Positions 26,862 through 37,213 of a stretch of 64,000 nt of DNA are shown here, piece by piece. A model generated the notes under the pieces. It searched no databases, was not told the DNA's origin, and saw nothing but the letters and a program-made list of their open reading frames with translations. The position numbers and the translations under genes are program-made. Location: assembly GCA_024690665.1 (NCBI GenBank), contig JAILOU010000039.1, positions 104,779-168,778 of the forward strand. The letters are read 5' to 3'. Each line of letters opens with the position of its first letter. The stretch's first letter is position 1. The DNA comes from Eubacterium sp. Lineage in GTDB: Bacteria > Bacillota > Clostridia > Lachnospirales > Lachnospiraceae.

Positions 26862-29800
26862 ACCAACAGATAAATAATACGTTATATGACCAAAGCTTTG
26901 AACATGATAACTGCGGAATCGGAGCAGTTACGAATATATACGGTAAGAAAAGTCACGGTGTTGTTGCAGATGCGCTCAGTATCGTAGAAAACTTAGAACA
27001 TAGAGCCGGTAAAGATGCAGAAGGAAAGACCGGAGATGGTGTCGGAATCTTAACACAGATTCCGCACAAATTTTTTCAGAAAGTCTGTTCAAAAGAAGGC
27101 ATTGAAATCGGTGAGGAGAGAGAGTATGGCGTAGGTATGTTCTTCTTTCCACAAAATGAAATGAAACGTCGTCAGGCAATGAAGATGTTTGAAATCATCG
27201 TGCGAAAAGAAAACTTAGAGTTTTTAGGCTGGAGAAAGGTTACCACCTACGAACATGTACTTGGACCAAAGGCGCTTGAAAGTTGCCCGTTTATCTACCA
27301 GGCATTTATTAAACGCCCGGCAGATGTGAAGACGGATCTTGACTTCGACAGACGCTTATATATTGTGCGACGTGTATTTGAGCAAAGTAATGAAAGTACG
27401 TATGTACCGTCTTTATCATCCAGAACTATTGTCTATAAGGGTATGTTTCTGGTAAGTCAGCTTCGCACGTTCTTTGCCGACCTGCAGGATGAAGACTATG
27501 TTTCAGCAATTGCACTTGTGCATTCCAGATTCTCAACGAATACACAGCCAAGCTGGCTTCGTGCACATCCAAACAGATTCATCGTTCATAATGGTGAAAT
27601 TAATACGATTAAGGGTAATGTGGATAAGATGTGTGCAAGAGAAGAGACACTTGAGATGAGTATCTTCTCAGATGAAGATCTGTCCAAGGTGCTTCCGATT
27701 ATTTCAGCGGAAGGTTCCGACTCTGCCATGCTTGATAACGCACTTGAATTCATGATTATGGGCGGAATGGATCCTGCACTTGCAGCGATGATTCTGATTC
27801 CGGAACCATGGGAGAACAACGATACCATCTCACAGGAAGAAAGAGATTTCTACCAGTATTATGCTACCATGATGGAGCCATGGGACGGACCTGCAGCGAT
27901 TATGTTTTCTGATGGTGATGTTATGGGAGCCATCCTTGACAGAAACGGACTTCGTCCATCGAGATATTATCTGATGGATGACGGAAGACTGATTTTATCT
28001 TCAGAAGTCGGAGTACTGGATTTAGATGAGCGTCATATTCTTCGTAAGGAAAGACTGCATCCGGGTAAGATGCTTTTGGTCGATACCAAGCAAGGTAAGA
28101 TTATCGACGATTCTGAATTAAAGGATCGTTATGCGAGAAGCAATCCATACGGTGAGTGGTTAGATGCCAATTTGTATACCTTAAAAGATCTGAAACTGCC
28201 GAACGAGCAGGTTGTTTCATTTTCAAAAGAGGAATTACAAAGACTGGAAAAGGCATTTGGCTATACCTATGAAGATTACAGAGACCAGATCTGTAAGATG
28301 GCATTAAACGGAAGTGAAAGTATCGGCGCAATGGGTGTGGATACACCGCTTGCCGTTCTTTCCAAAGAAAATCAGCCACTGTTTTACTATTTTAAACAGT
28401 TATTTGCACAGGTAACCAATCCGCCAATTGATGCAGTCAGAGAGAAGATTGTAACGGCTACAACGGTTTATGTTGGTAAAAATGGTAATCTGCTTGCAGA
28501 AAAGCCGGAGAACTGTCATGTGCTTAAGATTCAAAATCCGATTCTTTCAGACCTTGATATGATGAAGATTGCACATCTTGATAAGCCGGGACTTAAGGTT
28601 GAGAAGATATCAATGCTTTATTATAAGAGTACGCCGCTTGACAGAGCAATTGAGCATCTGTTCGTAGAAGTTGACCGTGCTTATAAAAATGGAGCCAATA
28701 TCTTAATATTATCTGACCGCGGCGTTGATGAAAATCATGTACCGATTCCTTCACTTTTATGTGTTGCTGCCGTACATAACTATCTTGTTAAAACGAAAAA
28801 ATGTATGGCAATGTCACTCATTTTAGAGACGGCAGAGCCAAGAGGCGTGCATCATTTTGCAACGCTCTTAGGTTATGGTGCTAGCGCGGTAAATCCATAC
28901 CTGGCACATGCGTCGATTAAACAGCTGATAGAGGAGAAACTGCTTGATAAGGATTACTATGCAGCAGTAACTGATTATGATAAAGCAATTTTATCAGGCA
29001 TTGTTAAGATCGCATCCAAGATGGGGATTTCCACGATTCAGTCTTACCAGGGCAGCCGAATCTTTGAGGCAATCGGAATTGATAAGAGCCTGATTGACAA
29101 ATACTTCCCTGGTACGGTATCCAGAATCGGCGGTATTAAATTAGATGACCTTGCAGCAACGGTAGACAGACAGCATTCAAGAGCATTTGACCCACTTGGA
29201 CTTTCGTCTGATCTGACCATTGCATCTGTGGGACGACATAAGCTTCGCTCTAACGGGGAACTTCATCGTTACAACCCGCAGACCATTCATATGCTCCAGC
29301 TTTCTACCAGAGAAGGCAGCTATGAGAAATTTAAAGAATACACGAAGATGGTGGATGCTGAGCAGTCCGGCTATCTTAGAAGTCTGATGGACTTTAAATA
29401 TCCGGAACAGGGAATCAGTATCGATGAAGTAGAACCGGCATCAGAAATTGTTAAGCGATTTAAGACAGGGGCGATGTCTTATGGTTCTATCTCAGAAGAA
29501 GCGCATGAAACTCTTGCAATTGCCATGAACAGACTTCATGGTAAGAGTAATTCCGGAGAGGGTGGAGAGAGCGATGAGCGTCTTGCCAGTGCCGGAACAA
29601 AGAAGGACAGAAGTTCTGCAATCAAGCAGGTTGCAAGTGGACGATTCGGTGTTACCAGCAAGTATCTGATTAGTGCAAAGGAAATTCAAATTAAGCTGGC
29701 GCAGGGTGCTAAGCCGGGAGAAGGTGGACATCTTCCGGGCAAGAAAGTATATCCTTGGGTTGCCAAGACAAGACATTCAACGCCTGGTGTAAGTCTGATT

Positions 29801-31396
29801 TCACCACCACCTCATCATGATATCTATTCGATTGAGGATTTGGCACAGCTTATTTATGATTTGAAAAATGCCAATAAGGATGCAAGAATTTCTGTAAAAC
29901 TTGTATCAGAAACAGGTGTAGGAACGATTGCTGCCGGTGTTGCCAAAGCAGGTGCCGGATGTATCTTAATCTCCGGTTATGACGGAGGAACAGGTGCAGC
30001 TCCTTTAAGTTCGATTCATAACGCAGGACTTCCATGGGAACTTGGACTTGCAGAAACACATCAGACCTTACTGCAAAATGGACTTCGCGGAAAGGTTACC
30101 ATCGAAACTGACGGTAAGCTGATGAGCGGAAGAGATGTGGCAATTGCTGCAATCCTTGGTGCGGAAGAATTTGGATTTGCAACGGCTCCACTTGTTACAA
30201 TCGGATGTGTTATGATGCGTCTTTGCAACCAGGATACCTGCCCATATGGCGTGGCAACACAAAATCCTGAGCTTCGTAAGAAATTCGCCGGTAAGCCGGA
30301 ATATGTAGAGAACTTCATGCTCTTTGTAGCAGAAGAACTGCGTGAATATATGGCTCGTCTAGGTGTGAAGACGGTAGATGAACTTGTCGGTCGTACAGAC
30401 CTGATCTGCAAAAAAGAGTACACAGATGGTATTGAATCGCAGATTGACCTTAGTAAGATTATCAATCATCAGGCATATGAGCCATGTAACCAGAATGAAA
30501 AATCGTTATATGACTTTGAGCTTTCTACAAAGAAGGATCAGATGCTGATGGATCAGGATAAATCCTTTATGAGTGCTATTAAGAACGGAAAAGAAAAGAC
30601 CGTGGATGTGGAACTTACGAATATCGACAGAGCATTTGGTACGCTAATCGGAGCAGAGATTACAAGAAATCATGCAGAAGGGTTAGACGATGATACCATC
30701 ACGATTAATTGTAAGGGCGCCGGCGGACAGAGCTTTGGAGCATTTATTCCATCCGGTCTTACCTTGAATCTTACCGGAGACAGTAACGATTACTTTGGTA
30801 AGGGATTATCCGGTGGTAAGCTGATCTTAAAGGCACCAAAAGAAGCGGCATATGATGCAGAGAATAATATTATTGTCGGAAACGTTGCATTATACGGAGC
30901 AACCAGCGGAGAAGCTTATATTGCCGGTATGGCAGGTGAACGTTTCTGCGTTCGTAATTCCGGTGTTAAGACGGTCGTTGAAGGTGTCGGCGAGCATGGC
31001 TGCGAATATATGACAGGTGGTCTTGCCGTAATCCTCGGAAAAACCGGGAAAAACTTTGCCGCAGGTATGAGCGGCGGCGTCGCATATGTACTTGATGAAG
31101 ACAATCATCTGTACCGTAACCTGAATAAGGAGATGGTACTTATGGAGAAATTCGAGAATAAGAACGATAAAGACGAACTAAGGACGATGCTCGAAAATCA
31201 TTTGAAATATACGAATTCTACCAAGGCAAAAGAAATCCTGGATGATTTTGATCATTACCTTCCAAAATTCAAGAAAATCATTCCGGCGGATTATAAGAAG
31301 ATGATCCAGATGACTGCTGACTTTATGGAGCAGGGAATGAGCACGGAAAAAGCACAGATTGAGGCCTTTTATGCAAGCCTTGAGAAATACGCGTAA
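26858..31396 (+). CDS. gltB: glutamate synthase large subunit
   Basis: The 1512-residue protein is a full-length alpha subunit. Removal of a short propeptide (about 18 residues) would expose the nucleophilic cysteine of CGIGAV. The N-terminal class II glutaminase, the central domain, the FMN-binding synthase domain ([20 protein letters not shown]) and the C-terminal GXGXG beta-helix are all recognisable. The 3Fe-4S cysteines lie in [12 protein letters not shown] near residue 1116. It converts 2-oxoglutarate and glutamine to two glutamates with electrons from GltD. Start overlaps the pyrG stop. Confidence 0.97.
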   Translation: MNQQINNTLYDQSFEHDNCGIGAVTNIYGKKSHGVVADALSIVENLEHRAGKDAEGKTGDGVGILTQIPHKFFQKVCSKEGIEIGEEREYGVGMFFFPQNEMKRRQAMKMFEIIVRKENLEFLGWRKVTTYEHVLGPKALESCPFIYQAFIKRPADVKTDLDFDRRLYIVRRVFEQSNESTYVPSLSSRTIVYKGMFLVSQLRTFFADLQDEDYVSAIALVHSRFSTNTQPSWLRAHPNRFIVHNGEINTIKGNVDKMCAREETLEMSIFSDEDLSKVLPIISAEGSDSAMLDNALEFMIMGGMDPALAAMILIPEPWENNDTISQEERDFYQYYATMMEPWDGPAAIMFSDGDVMGAILDRNGLRPSRYYLMDDGRLILSSEVGVLDLDERHILRKERLHPGKMLLVDTKQGKIIDDSELKDRYARSNPYGEWLDANLYTLKDLKLPNEQVVSFSKEELQRLEKAFGYTYEDYRDQICKMALNGSESIGAMGVDTPLAVLSKENQPLFYYFKQLFAQVTNPPIDAVREKIVTATTVYVGKNGNLLAEKPENCHVLKIQNPILSDLDMMKIAHLDKPGLKVEKISMLYYKSTPLDRAIEHLFVEVDRAYKNGANILILSDRGVDENHVPIPSLLCVAAVHNYLVKTKKCMAMSLILETAEPRGVHHFATLLGYGASAVNPYLAHASIKQLIEEKLLDKDYYAAVTDYDKAILSGIVKIASKMGISTIQSYQGSRIFEAIGIDKSLIDKYFPGTVSRIGGIKLDDLAATVDRQHSRAFDPLGLSSDLTIASVGRHKLRSNGELHRYNPQTIHMLQLSTREGSYEKFKEYTKMVDAEQSGYLRSLMDFKYPEQGISIDEVEPASEIVKRFKTGAMSYGSISEEAHETLAIAMNRLHGKSNSGEGGESDERLASAGTKKDRSSAIKQVASGRFGVTSKYLISAKEIQIKLAQGAKPGEGGHLPGKKVYPWVAKTRHSTPGVSLISPPPHHDIYSIEDLAQLIYDLKNANKDARISVKLVSETGVGTIAAGVAKAGAGCILISGYDGGTGAAPLSSIHNAGLPWELGLAETHQTLLQNGLRGKVTIETDGKLMSGRDVAIAAILGAEEFGFATAPLVTIGCVMMRLCNQDTCPYGVATQNPELRKKFAGKPEYVENFMLFVAEELREYMARLGVKTVDELVGRTDLICKKEYTDGIESQIDLSKIINHQAYEPCNQNEKSLYDFELSTKKDQMLMDQDKSFMSAIKNGKEKTVDVELTNIDRAFGTLIGAEITRNHAEGLDDDTITINCKGAGGQSFGAFIPSGLTLNLTGDSNDYFGKGLSGGKLILKAPKEAAYDAENNIIVGNVALYGATSGEAYIAGMAGERFCVRNSGVKTVVEGVGEHGCEYMTGGLAVILGKTGKNFAAGMSGGVAYVLDEDNHLYRNLNKEMVLMEKFENKNDKDELRTMLENHLKYTNSTKAKEILDDFDHYLPKFKKIIPADYKKMIQMTADFMEQGMSTEKAQIEAFYASLEKYA

Positions 31397-31410
31397 GGGA
31401 GGTAGATAAG

Positions 31411-32889
31411 ATGAGCAATATTGTTAATGTAGAAGAAAGAATCAAGAATTTTGACGAATTTCATCTGACGGCATCTTATGAGCAGCAAAGCTGCGATGCC
31501 TCTAGATGTATGGAGTGCGGTGTACCGTTTTGTCAGGCCGGAACGATGATTTCGGGGATGGCATCCGGTTGCCCGCTTCACAACCTGGTACCTGAGACGA
31601 ACGAACTTGTCAGCATGGGCAACTACGAGCAGGCATACATGCGTCTTAGCAAGACACATAGCTTCCCGGAATTTACTTCCAGAGTGTGTCCGGCTTTGTG
31701 TGAAGCGGCATGTACTCAGGGAAACTGCACAGGAGAGCCGGTTCACACAAAGGAAAATGAAGCAGCTATTATCGATTATGCGTTTGAGCAGAACCTGGTT
31801 ACGGAAGAAGCTCCTAAGCTTCGCACAGGAAAGCGCGTGGCAATCATTGGAAGTGGTCCTTCGGGACTTGCTGCTGCGCAGCTGTTAAACCGTCGTGGCC
31901 ATACGGTAACGGTTTATGAAAGAAGTGACAGACCGGGCGGACTTCTTCGTTATGGAATTCCAAACATGAAGCTGGACAAGCGAATGATTGACAGACGTGT
32001 GCAGCTTATGGAAGAAGCCGGCGTAATCTTTAAGTGCAATGTCAATGTCGGTGTAGACATTACGGCAAAGGAGATTATGGCGGAAAATGATCGTGTAATC
32101 TTATGCTGCGGCGCATCTAATCCAAGAGATATTGCTGCTCCCGGACGTGATGCGAAAGGCATTTACTTTGCGGTTGATTTCTTGTCTGAAGTCAGCAAAA
32201 AACTGATGGATCAGGACTATGATTCGGATAAAGTATTAAAGGCAAAGGACTTTTCATTTGGAAGTTTAAAAGGAAAGCATGTGATTGTCATCGGTGGCGG
32301 TGATACCGGTAATGACTGTGTTGGTACCAGCGTAAGACTTGGTGCTGCCAAAGTAACGCAGCTTGAGATGATGCCGGCTGCACCGGCCAAAAGAGCAGAC
32401 AACAATCCATGGCCGGAATGGCCGAAGGTGTTAAAGACCGATTATGGCCAGGAAGAAGCAGCTTTTTGTTATGGCGCAGATCCACGTGTGTTCCAGACGA
32501 CAGTTACGGAATATCTGAAAGACAAAAAGGGCAACTTAAAAGGAATCAAGACGACAAAGCTTGAAAGTAAGCTTGATAAGAAGACAGGACGCATGAACAT
32601 GGTTCCGGTAGAAGGCACAGAAGAAGAATTAAAGGCAGATTTAGTTTTAATTGCAGCCGGATTTCTTGGAAGTGAAGCTTATGTTACCGATCAGTTTGGC
32701 GTGGCGAAAAATGCGAGAACCAATATTGAGACAAAGGCTGATGGCTATGAAACCAGTGTAAATAACGTATTTGCAGCCGGTGATGTCAGAAGAGGCCAGT
32801 CGCTTGTGGTATGGGCCATTGCCGAAGGAAGAGCTGTTGCGCATGATGTCGATGAATCAATGATGGGCTATACGAACTTAGAACGCTAG
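31411..32889 (+). CDS. gltD: glutamate synthase small subunit
   Basis: The 492-residue beta subunit has the N-terminal cysteine clusters that hold 4Fe-4S centres (CMECGVPFCQ, GCPLHNLVP, CPALCEAACTQGNC), an FAD-binding motif IIGSGPSGLAAAQLL, an NADPH-binding motif VIGGGDTGNDC and a C-terminal second FAD contact FAAGDVRRGQSLVVWAI. It takes electrons from NADPH and passes them to GltB. It starts 14 bases after gltB with AAGGGAGGT upstream. The gltBD order is conventional; the link to pyrG and dapF is less common. Confidence 0.97.
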   Translation: MSNIVNVEERIKNFDEFHLTASYEQQSCDASRCMECGVPFCQAGTMISGMASGCPLHNLVPETNELVSMGNYEQAYMRLSKTHSFPEFTSRVCPALCEAACTQGNCTGEPVHTKENEAAIIDYAFEQNLVTEEAPKLRTGKRVAIIGSGPSGLAAAQLLNRRGHTVTVYERSDRPGGLLRYGIPNMKLDKRMIDRRVQLMEEAGVIFKCNVNVGVDITAKEIMAENDRVILCCGASNPRDIAAPGRDAKGIYFAVDFLSEVSKKLMDQDYDSDKVLKAKDFSFGSLKGKHVIVIGGGDTGNDCVGTSVRLGAAKVTQLEMMPAAPAKRADNNPWPEWPKVLKTDYGQEEAAFCYGADPRVFQTTVTEYLKDKKGNLKGIKTTKLESKLDKKTGRMNMVPVEGTEEELKADLVLIAAGFLGSEAYVTDQFGVAKNARTNIETKADGYETSVNNVFAAGDVRRGQSLVVWAIAEGRAVAHDVDESMMGYTNLER

Positions 32890-32908
32890 AAAGAAGTGGT
32901 AGCAGTTT

Positions 32909-33751
32909 ATGAAAATGAAATTTGAAAAAATGCATGGATGTGGCAATGACTATATCTATGTAAACGGAGCAGATTATTCATTCTCGCCGGAAGAAAAAAG
33001 TAAACTGGCAATTCAGCTGTCAGACCGTCATATGGGAATTGGTGCGGATGGACTGATTTTTATCAACCCATCCGAGATTGCCGATTTTGAAATGGAGATG
33101 TACAACGCTGATGGGAGCCGCGGTGAGATGTGCGGAAATGGAATGCGATGCGTATCACGTTATGTCTATGATCATGGTATGGTAGATTCCACTGAATTTT
33201 CTGTTGAGAGTATGGGTAAGATTAAGTATATTCAGCTCTTTTTAAAAGAAGGACAGGTGGATTTGATTAAGGTTGATATGGGAGAGCCGATTTTGGTGCC
33301 GAAAGACATTCCTGTGGCATCAGAGCAGGAGCGGTTTATCGACGAGACAGTTACGGTAAAGGATAAGGAGTTTCAGATGACGGCGGTTTCGATGGGAAAT
33401 CCACATGTTGTTTTGTTTACTGATCCCGATCTGGTGCTGGAGTATGGACCGACGGTGGAGACGCTGGAACTGTTCCCAAATCGCGTAAATGCTGAGTTCG
33501 TTGAGGTGCTTGACCGTAGTCATGTGCGTATGCGCGTGTGGGAGCGTGGAACCGGTGAGACGCTTTGTTGCGGAACCGGATGCTGCGCAACAGCGGTTGC
33601 TTGTATCTTAAACGGTTATACGAACCGTGAAGTTACCATTCAGGTAATCGGCGGAGAAGTGCATGTGCATTGGAATGAGGAAGATGGACATGTATATATG
33701 ACAGGACCTGCAACATCGGTATTTGAAGGTGAAATAGAAATTGATGTATAA
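32909..33751 (+). CDS. dapF: diaminopimelate epimerase
   Basis: The 280-residue enzyme has the two catalytic cysteine loops NADGSRGEMCGNGMRC and GTGETLCCGTGCCATAVA. It converts LL- to meso-diaminopimelate, needed for lysine and peptidoglycan. The start MKMKFEKMHGCGNDY is typical of the family; the ATG two codons later is an alternative. It is the last gene of the pyrG-gltBD run, 19 bases after gltD and before a clear terminator. Confidence 0.96.
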   Translation: MKMKFEKMHGCGNDYIYVNGADYSFSPEEKSKLAIQLSDRHMGIGADGLIFINPSEIADFEMEMYNADGSRGEMCGNGMRCVSRYVYDHGMVDSTEFSVESMGKIKYIQLFLKEGQVDLIKVDMGEPILVPKDIPVASEQERFIDETVTVKDKEFQMTAVSMGNPHVVLFTDPDLVLEYGPTVETLELFPNRVNAEFVEVLDRSHVRMRVWERGTGETLCCGTGCCATAVACILNGYTNREVTIQVIGGEVHVHWNEEDGHVYMTGPATSVFEGEIEIDV

Positions 33752-33755
33752 GATA

Positions 33756-33790
33756 AGTTTGGCAACGCAGTTTGTTGCCAAACTTTTTTT
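33756..33790 (+). terminator. intrinsic terminator after dapF
   Basis: AAGTTTGGCAAC and GTTGCCAAACTT pair perfectly around GCAGTTT, followed by T5 or more. Confidence 0.92.
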
Positions 33791-33817
33791 GTGGGAATAA
33801 TTGCCTATGCGATGTGC

Positions 33818-33823
33818 TATAAT
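33818..33823 (+). promoter_or_regulatory. extended -10 promoter of the amylase-family gene
   Basis: TGCTATAAT (extended -10) lies ~38 bases before the start; the -35 region is poor. AAGGAGGT precedes the start codon. Confidence 0.5.
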
Positions 33824-33861
33824 GAGAAATAAGTAAGAGACCGAAAAGGAGGTAGCATGTG

Positions 33862-35169
33862 ATGTGGGCGTATGAAAGTGTATTTTATCAGATCTATCCT
33901 TTGGGGTTGTGTGGAGCACCATTTGACAATGATGGCATAGTGCAAAGCAGGATTCTAAAGGTGATGGACTGGTGTGAGCATATCAAAAAGCTTGGCTGTA
34001 ATGCTGTCTATTTCTCGCCGGTGTTTGAATCGGATTCTCATGGATATAACACTAGAGATTACACGAAGATTGATGCGCGGCTAGGTACGAATGAAGACTT
34101 TAAAGAGGTCTGTGACAAATTGCATGAAGAGGGTATTAAGGTTGTATTAGACGGAGTGTTCAATCATGTGGGGCGCGGATTTTGGGCCTTTCAGGATGTG
34201 CAGGAGAAAAAGTGGGATTCACCCTATAAAGATTGGTTTCATATCAGCTTTGAAGGGAATTCCGGCTATGATGACGGATTTTGGTATGAAGGCTGGGAAG
34301 GTCACTACGACCTGGTTAAATTAAATCTGCACAATGAAGACGTCGTGCAGCACCTTTTTAAAGCGATAAAAGGCTGGGTTGAAGAATTTGATATCGATGG
34401 ATTAAGACTCGATGTGGCATATTGTCTGGATGGGGAATTCTTAAGGAGGCTCAGAGAGTTTACGGGAAGCTTAAAGAAGGATTTCTTTTTGCTCGGAGAG
34501 ACGCTTCACGGTGATTATAACCAGTGGATGAACGATGGGGCTTGTCACAGCGTAACAAACTATGAGTGTTATAAGGGGCTTCATTCTAGTTTTAATTCTA
34601 TGAATCTGTTTGAAATTGTACATTCCTTGCTTCGGCAGTTTGGGCCGGAAGAGTGGACTTTGTATAAAGGCAGACATCTGCTTTCATTTGTCGATAATCA
34701 TGATGTTACAAGAGTAGCAAGTATCCTTCAAAATGAACGACACATTCCACTGATTTATACGCTGATGTATGGAATGCCGGGTGTTCCATGTGTGTATTAC
34801 GGAAGTGAGTGGGGCGAAAAGGCTGACAAGTCACAGGGCGATCCGGCGCTTCGGCCTGCGTTTGATGCACCTTTATGGAATGAACTGACCGATGTGATTG
34901 CGGCGCTTGGAAAAGCACGGACAGAATCGAAGGCGTTAAATTACGGAGCATTTAAGAGTCTGGTGCTGACAAATCATCAGTGCGTTTTTGAACGTGAGTG
35001 CGAGGGTGATCGTGTGATGGTCGCCATTAATGCCGGTGATTATGAATATACGGCACATTTTGATGCGAGAGCAGGACGCGCAAGAGACCTTGTGAGCGGA
35101 CAGACGATTGATTTTGGCGGAGGGCTTACGATGCCACCGTATACGGGAATGCTGTTACAGCCATACTAG
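33862..35169 (+). CDS. alpha-amylase family glycoside hydrolase (GH13), intracellular
   Basis: The 435-residue protein has the GH13 conserved regions: VVLDGVFNHVG, DGLRLDVAYCLD (nucleophile Asp), FFLLGETLHG (acid/base Glu) and LSFVDNHDVTR. There is no signal peptide, so it acts in the cytosol, probably on maltodextrins or related oligosaccharides taken up from outside. The domain order lacks the N-terminal domain of cyclomaltodextrinases and ends with a short beta-domain. GTG at 33859 is an equally possible start. It stands alone between two terminators. Confidence 0.9.
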   Translation: MWAYESVFYQIYPLGLCGAPFDNDGIVQSRILKVMDWCEHIKKLGCNAVYFSPVFESDSHGYNTRDYTKIDARLGTNEDFKEVCDKLHEEGIKVVLDGVFNHVGRGFWAFQDVQEKKWDSPYKDWFHISFEGNSGYDDGFWYEGWEGHYDLVKLNLHNEDVVQHLFKAIKGWVEEFDIDGLRLDVAYCLDGEFLRRLREFTGSLKKDFFLLGETLHGDYNQWMNDGACHSVTNYECYKGLHSSFNSMNLFEIVHSLLRQFGPEEWTLYKGRHLLSFVDNHDVTRVASILQNERHIPLIYTLMYGMPGVPCVYYGSEWGEKADKSQGDPALRPAFDAPLWNELTDVIAALGKARTESKALNYGAFKSLVLTNHQCVFERECEGDRVMVAINAGDYEYTAHFDARAGRARDLVSGQTIDFGGGLTMPPYTGMLLQPY

Positions 35170-35184
35170 ATAACAATAAAAAAT

Positions 35185-35222
35185 GGAGCTGCCGATATAA
35201 TTGAGGCAGCTCCATGTGTGTG
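35185..35222 (-). terminator. intrinsic terminator of the chemoreceptor gene (minus strand)
   Basis: ATGGAGCTGCC and GGCAGCTCCAT pair perfectly around an 11-base loop; on the minus strand it is followed by ATTTTTTATTG. It may also stop the converging amylase transcript. Confidence 0.85.
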
Positions 35223-35231
35223 TCTGGTTGT

Positions 35232-36947
35232 TTAATCATGGAAATAGCTGATGGTGTTAAGCATATCTTCGGCAAGCTGCTGGAGCATTGCGGAATTATC
35301 TGCAATTACCGTGAATTCAGCATTTAATTCTTCCATGGAAGCATTGGTTTCTTCGGTAGCGGCTGCATTCTCTTCAGAGATAGCAGACAGGTCGGAGATG
35401 ACATCCATAAGGTTTGCCTTAGACTGGTTAAGTTCTCCGATGCGGCCGTTGATGTTTTGTGTACTTTCGGTTACATTTTCAACGTTGTCGGCCATGGTCT
35501 TCATGTCAACTTTTGTAGAATCTAAGTGTTTAAACTGCATCTCGAAGTTTTCATTTAAGGTATTCATAACGGCAACGGATTCTTCAACATCGGCAACAAG
35601 TTGTCCAACAATGTCTTTGATACGCGTTGCGCTTTCGTTACTCTGAATAGCAAGCTGTCCGATTTCGGTTGCTACAACTGCGAATCCACGACCGGCTTCT
35701 CCGGCTCTTGCAGCTTCGATGGAAGCATTTAAGGAAAGCAGATTGGTCTCGGATGCGATAGCAGCAATATCTTCTGTAAAGGTTGCGATTTCCTTGGCAG
35801 ACTTATTGGTAGAATCAATAGTCTTACCGATGGCATCAACAGAAGTTTGTACTTCCTGGCTTTGTCCGACTAAGGTTTCGAGTGCGCTCATCGCAGTTGC
35901 ACAAGCGTTTTTCATTTCTTCTGCATATTGATCGAGTAAGTCAACGCTTTCGGTAATGCTGTCAATGTCATCACCAATGCTGGCGGTATCTTCTGCAGCG
36001 GTCTGCATGCTTTCAGCTTGATTTACAGCACCTCTTGAAATTTCTTCTACGGCATTGCTGACCTGATGTGAGACATTGGCAGAAGTATCGGCAGACATAT
36101 TAAGATCGGTGCCGGCCTGGTGAAGATCTGCGGAAATCTGCTGTGAGGTCTTGATCACGTGAACCAGTTTTTCATTGATGTTTTCAACGCTGGCGGCAAT
36201 GACACCAATCTCATCATTTCGATCACTGACACCTTCTTGCATTACCATATTAAGATCACCTTCGGCAAGTTCTTTTAACTCGTCTGCGACATTATTCATA
36301 ATCTTTGAGGTTGAATTGGCAATCTTCTTACCAATGATAAAGATAATGACAACACCAATGATGGCAATCAGAATCATGACGGTAATAGCATGCTTGATGG
36401 CGGCTGTAACATCTTCGGCAAGCCGGGCAGTACTTACCATGCCCTGGCAGGTGCCGTCTGAATTCATCATAGGAATGTAATAGATGTCATATCTGGTTCC
36501 ATCAATTTCAATGCCTCTTGCATAATATTCGGCTTGCCCGTCTACAACTTTTGATACGATATCTGCATCGGCGGTGGTTCCGATGTCACGATCACCGCCG
36601 GAGTTGGTGATGGTGGTAAGAATACGTGTGTCCATGTAAAACAAAGTATAATCCATGTCTGTTTTGGATTTTAAGTCATCGATGAGTTCAAAGTCGTCGC
36701 TCATCTGCTTGTCGCCTTTATATAACACACCATCTGTCATAGACCAGTCGCCATCGTAAGCATAGTTATATAAATCGGCCATTTGTTCAGCAGTGGCTTT
36801 TAGCTCTTCTTCTGTCATTTCCTCGTATGCACGATCAATTAAGATGCCGCCAATCACGGTTAGGATTGCAGCGATGATGGCAACACATACAAGGGAAATA
36901 TTAATGATTTTTCCGACAAGTTTTTGGTTTTTCTTTTTTTGTTTCAT
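35232..36947 (-). CDS. methyl-accepting chemotaxis protein (Cache-HAMP-MA)
   Basis: The start is placed at MKQKKKNQK (36947), with AAAGGA upstream; the longer ORF lacks a site. The product (571 residues) has a membrane helix (~12-35), an extracellular single-Cache-like sensor (~45-190, with [10 protein letters not shown]-type strands), a second helix, HAMP (~215-270) and a long signalling coiled coil. The tip reads [32 protein letters not shown] (partly quoted as [20 protein letters not shown]). It reports to CheA/CheW, showing the organism is chemotactic. Ligand unknown. It is monocistronic. Confidence 0.95.
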   Translation of the reverse strand: MKQKKKNQKLVGKIINISLVCVAIIAAILTVIGGILIDRAYEEMTEEELKATAEQMADLYNYAYDGDWSMTDGVLYKGDKQMSDDFELIDDLKSKTDMDYTLFYMDTRILTTITNSGGDRDIGTTADADIVSKVVDGQAEYYARGIEIDGTRYDIYYIPMMNSDGTCQGMVSTARLAEDVTAAIKHAITVMILIAIIGVVIIFIIGKKIANSTSKIMNNVADELKELAEGDLNMVMQEGVSDRNDEIGVIAASVENINEKLVHVIKTSQQISADLHQAGTDLNMSADTSANVSHQVSNAVEEISRGAVNQAESMQTAAEDTASIGDDIDSITESVDLLDQYAEEMKNACATAMSALETLVGQSQEVQTSVDAIGKTIDSTNKSAKEIATFTEDIAAIASETNLLSLNASIEAARAGEAGRGFAVVATEIGQLAIQSNESATRIKDIVGQLVADVEESVAVMNTLNENFEMQFKHLDSTKVDMKTMADNVENVTESTQNINGRIGELNQSKANLMDVISDLSAISEENAAATEETNASMEELNAEFTVIADNSAMLQQLAEDMLNTISYFHD

Positions 36948-37136
36948 AATTTCGTCCCGTCCTTTATTCATTTGTTATATTAAAAAGCATAAATATTGTA
37001 GAAAGCACTGTTTCTTCACATTATGCATAAATGTTCAACATTTACATACATAATACAATTAAATGCACGGAAAAACAATGGGGGAAAATGAGAGAAAAGT
37101 ACTAAAAACAAAATAATATGAGAAATAAGTCACAAT

Positions 37137-37164
37137 TTGCATTATAAAAATCAAGTGATATAAT
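37137..37164 (+). promoter_or_regulatory. sigma-A-type promoter of the REC-GGDEF-EAL gene
   Basis: TTGCAT and TATAAT are spaced 16 bases apart, about 50 bases before the TTG start at 37214. The rest of the 36948-37213 interval is A/T-rich and holds the divergent chemoreceptor promoter. Confidence 0.55.
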
Positions 37165-37213
37165 GAAACGTAAGAAGGTGACATAAGTACTATATTAAGA
37201 AAAAGGTGATACC

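Noticed and set aside
30061-30465. 134-residue minus ORF inside gltB
   Set aside because: Codon shadow of a well-supported gene; composition (Ser/Arg-rich) is typical of antisense frames.
36948-37213. Possible c-di-GMP riboswitch among c-di-GMP genes
   Set aside because: The conserved GEMM core was not found here or upstream of the other signalling genes.
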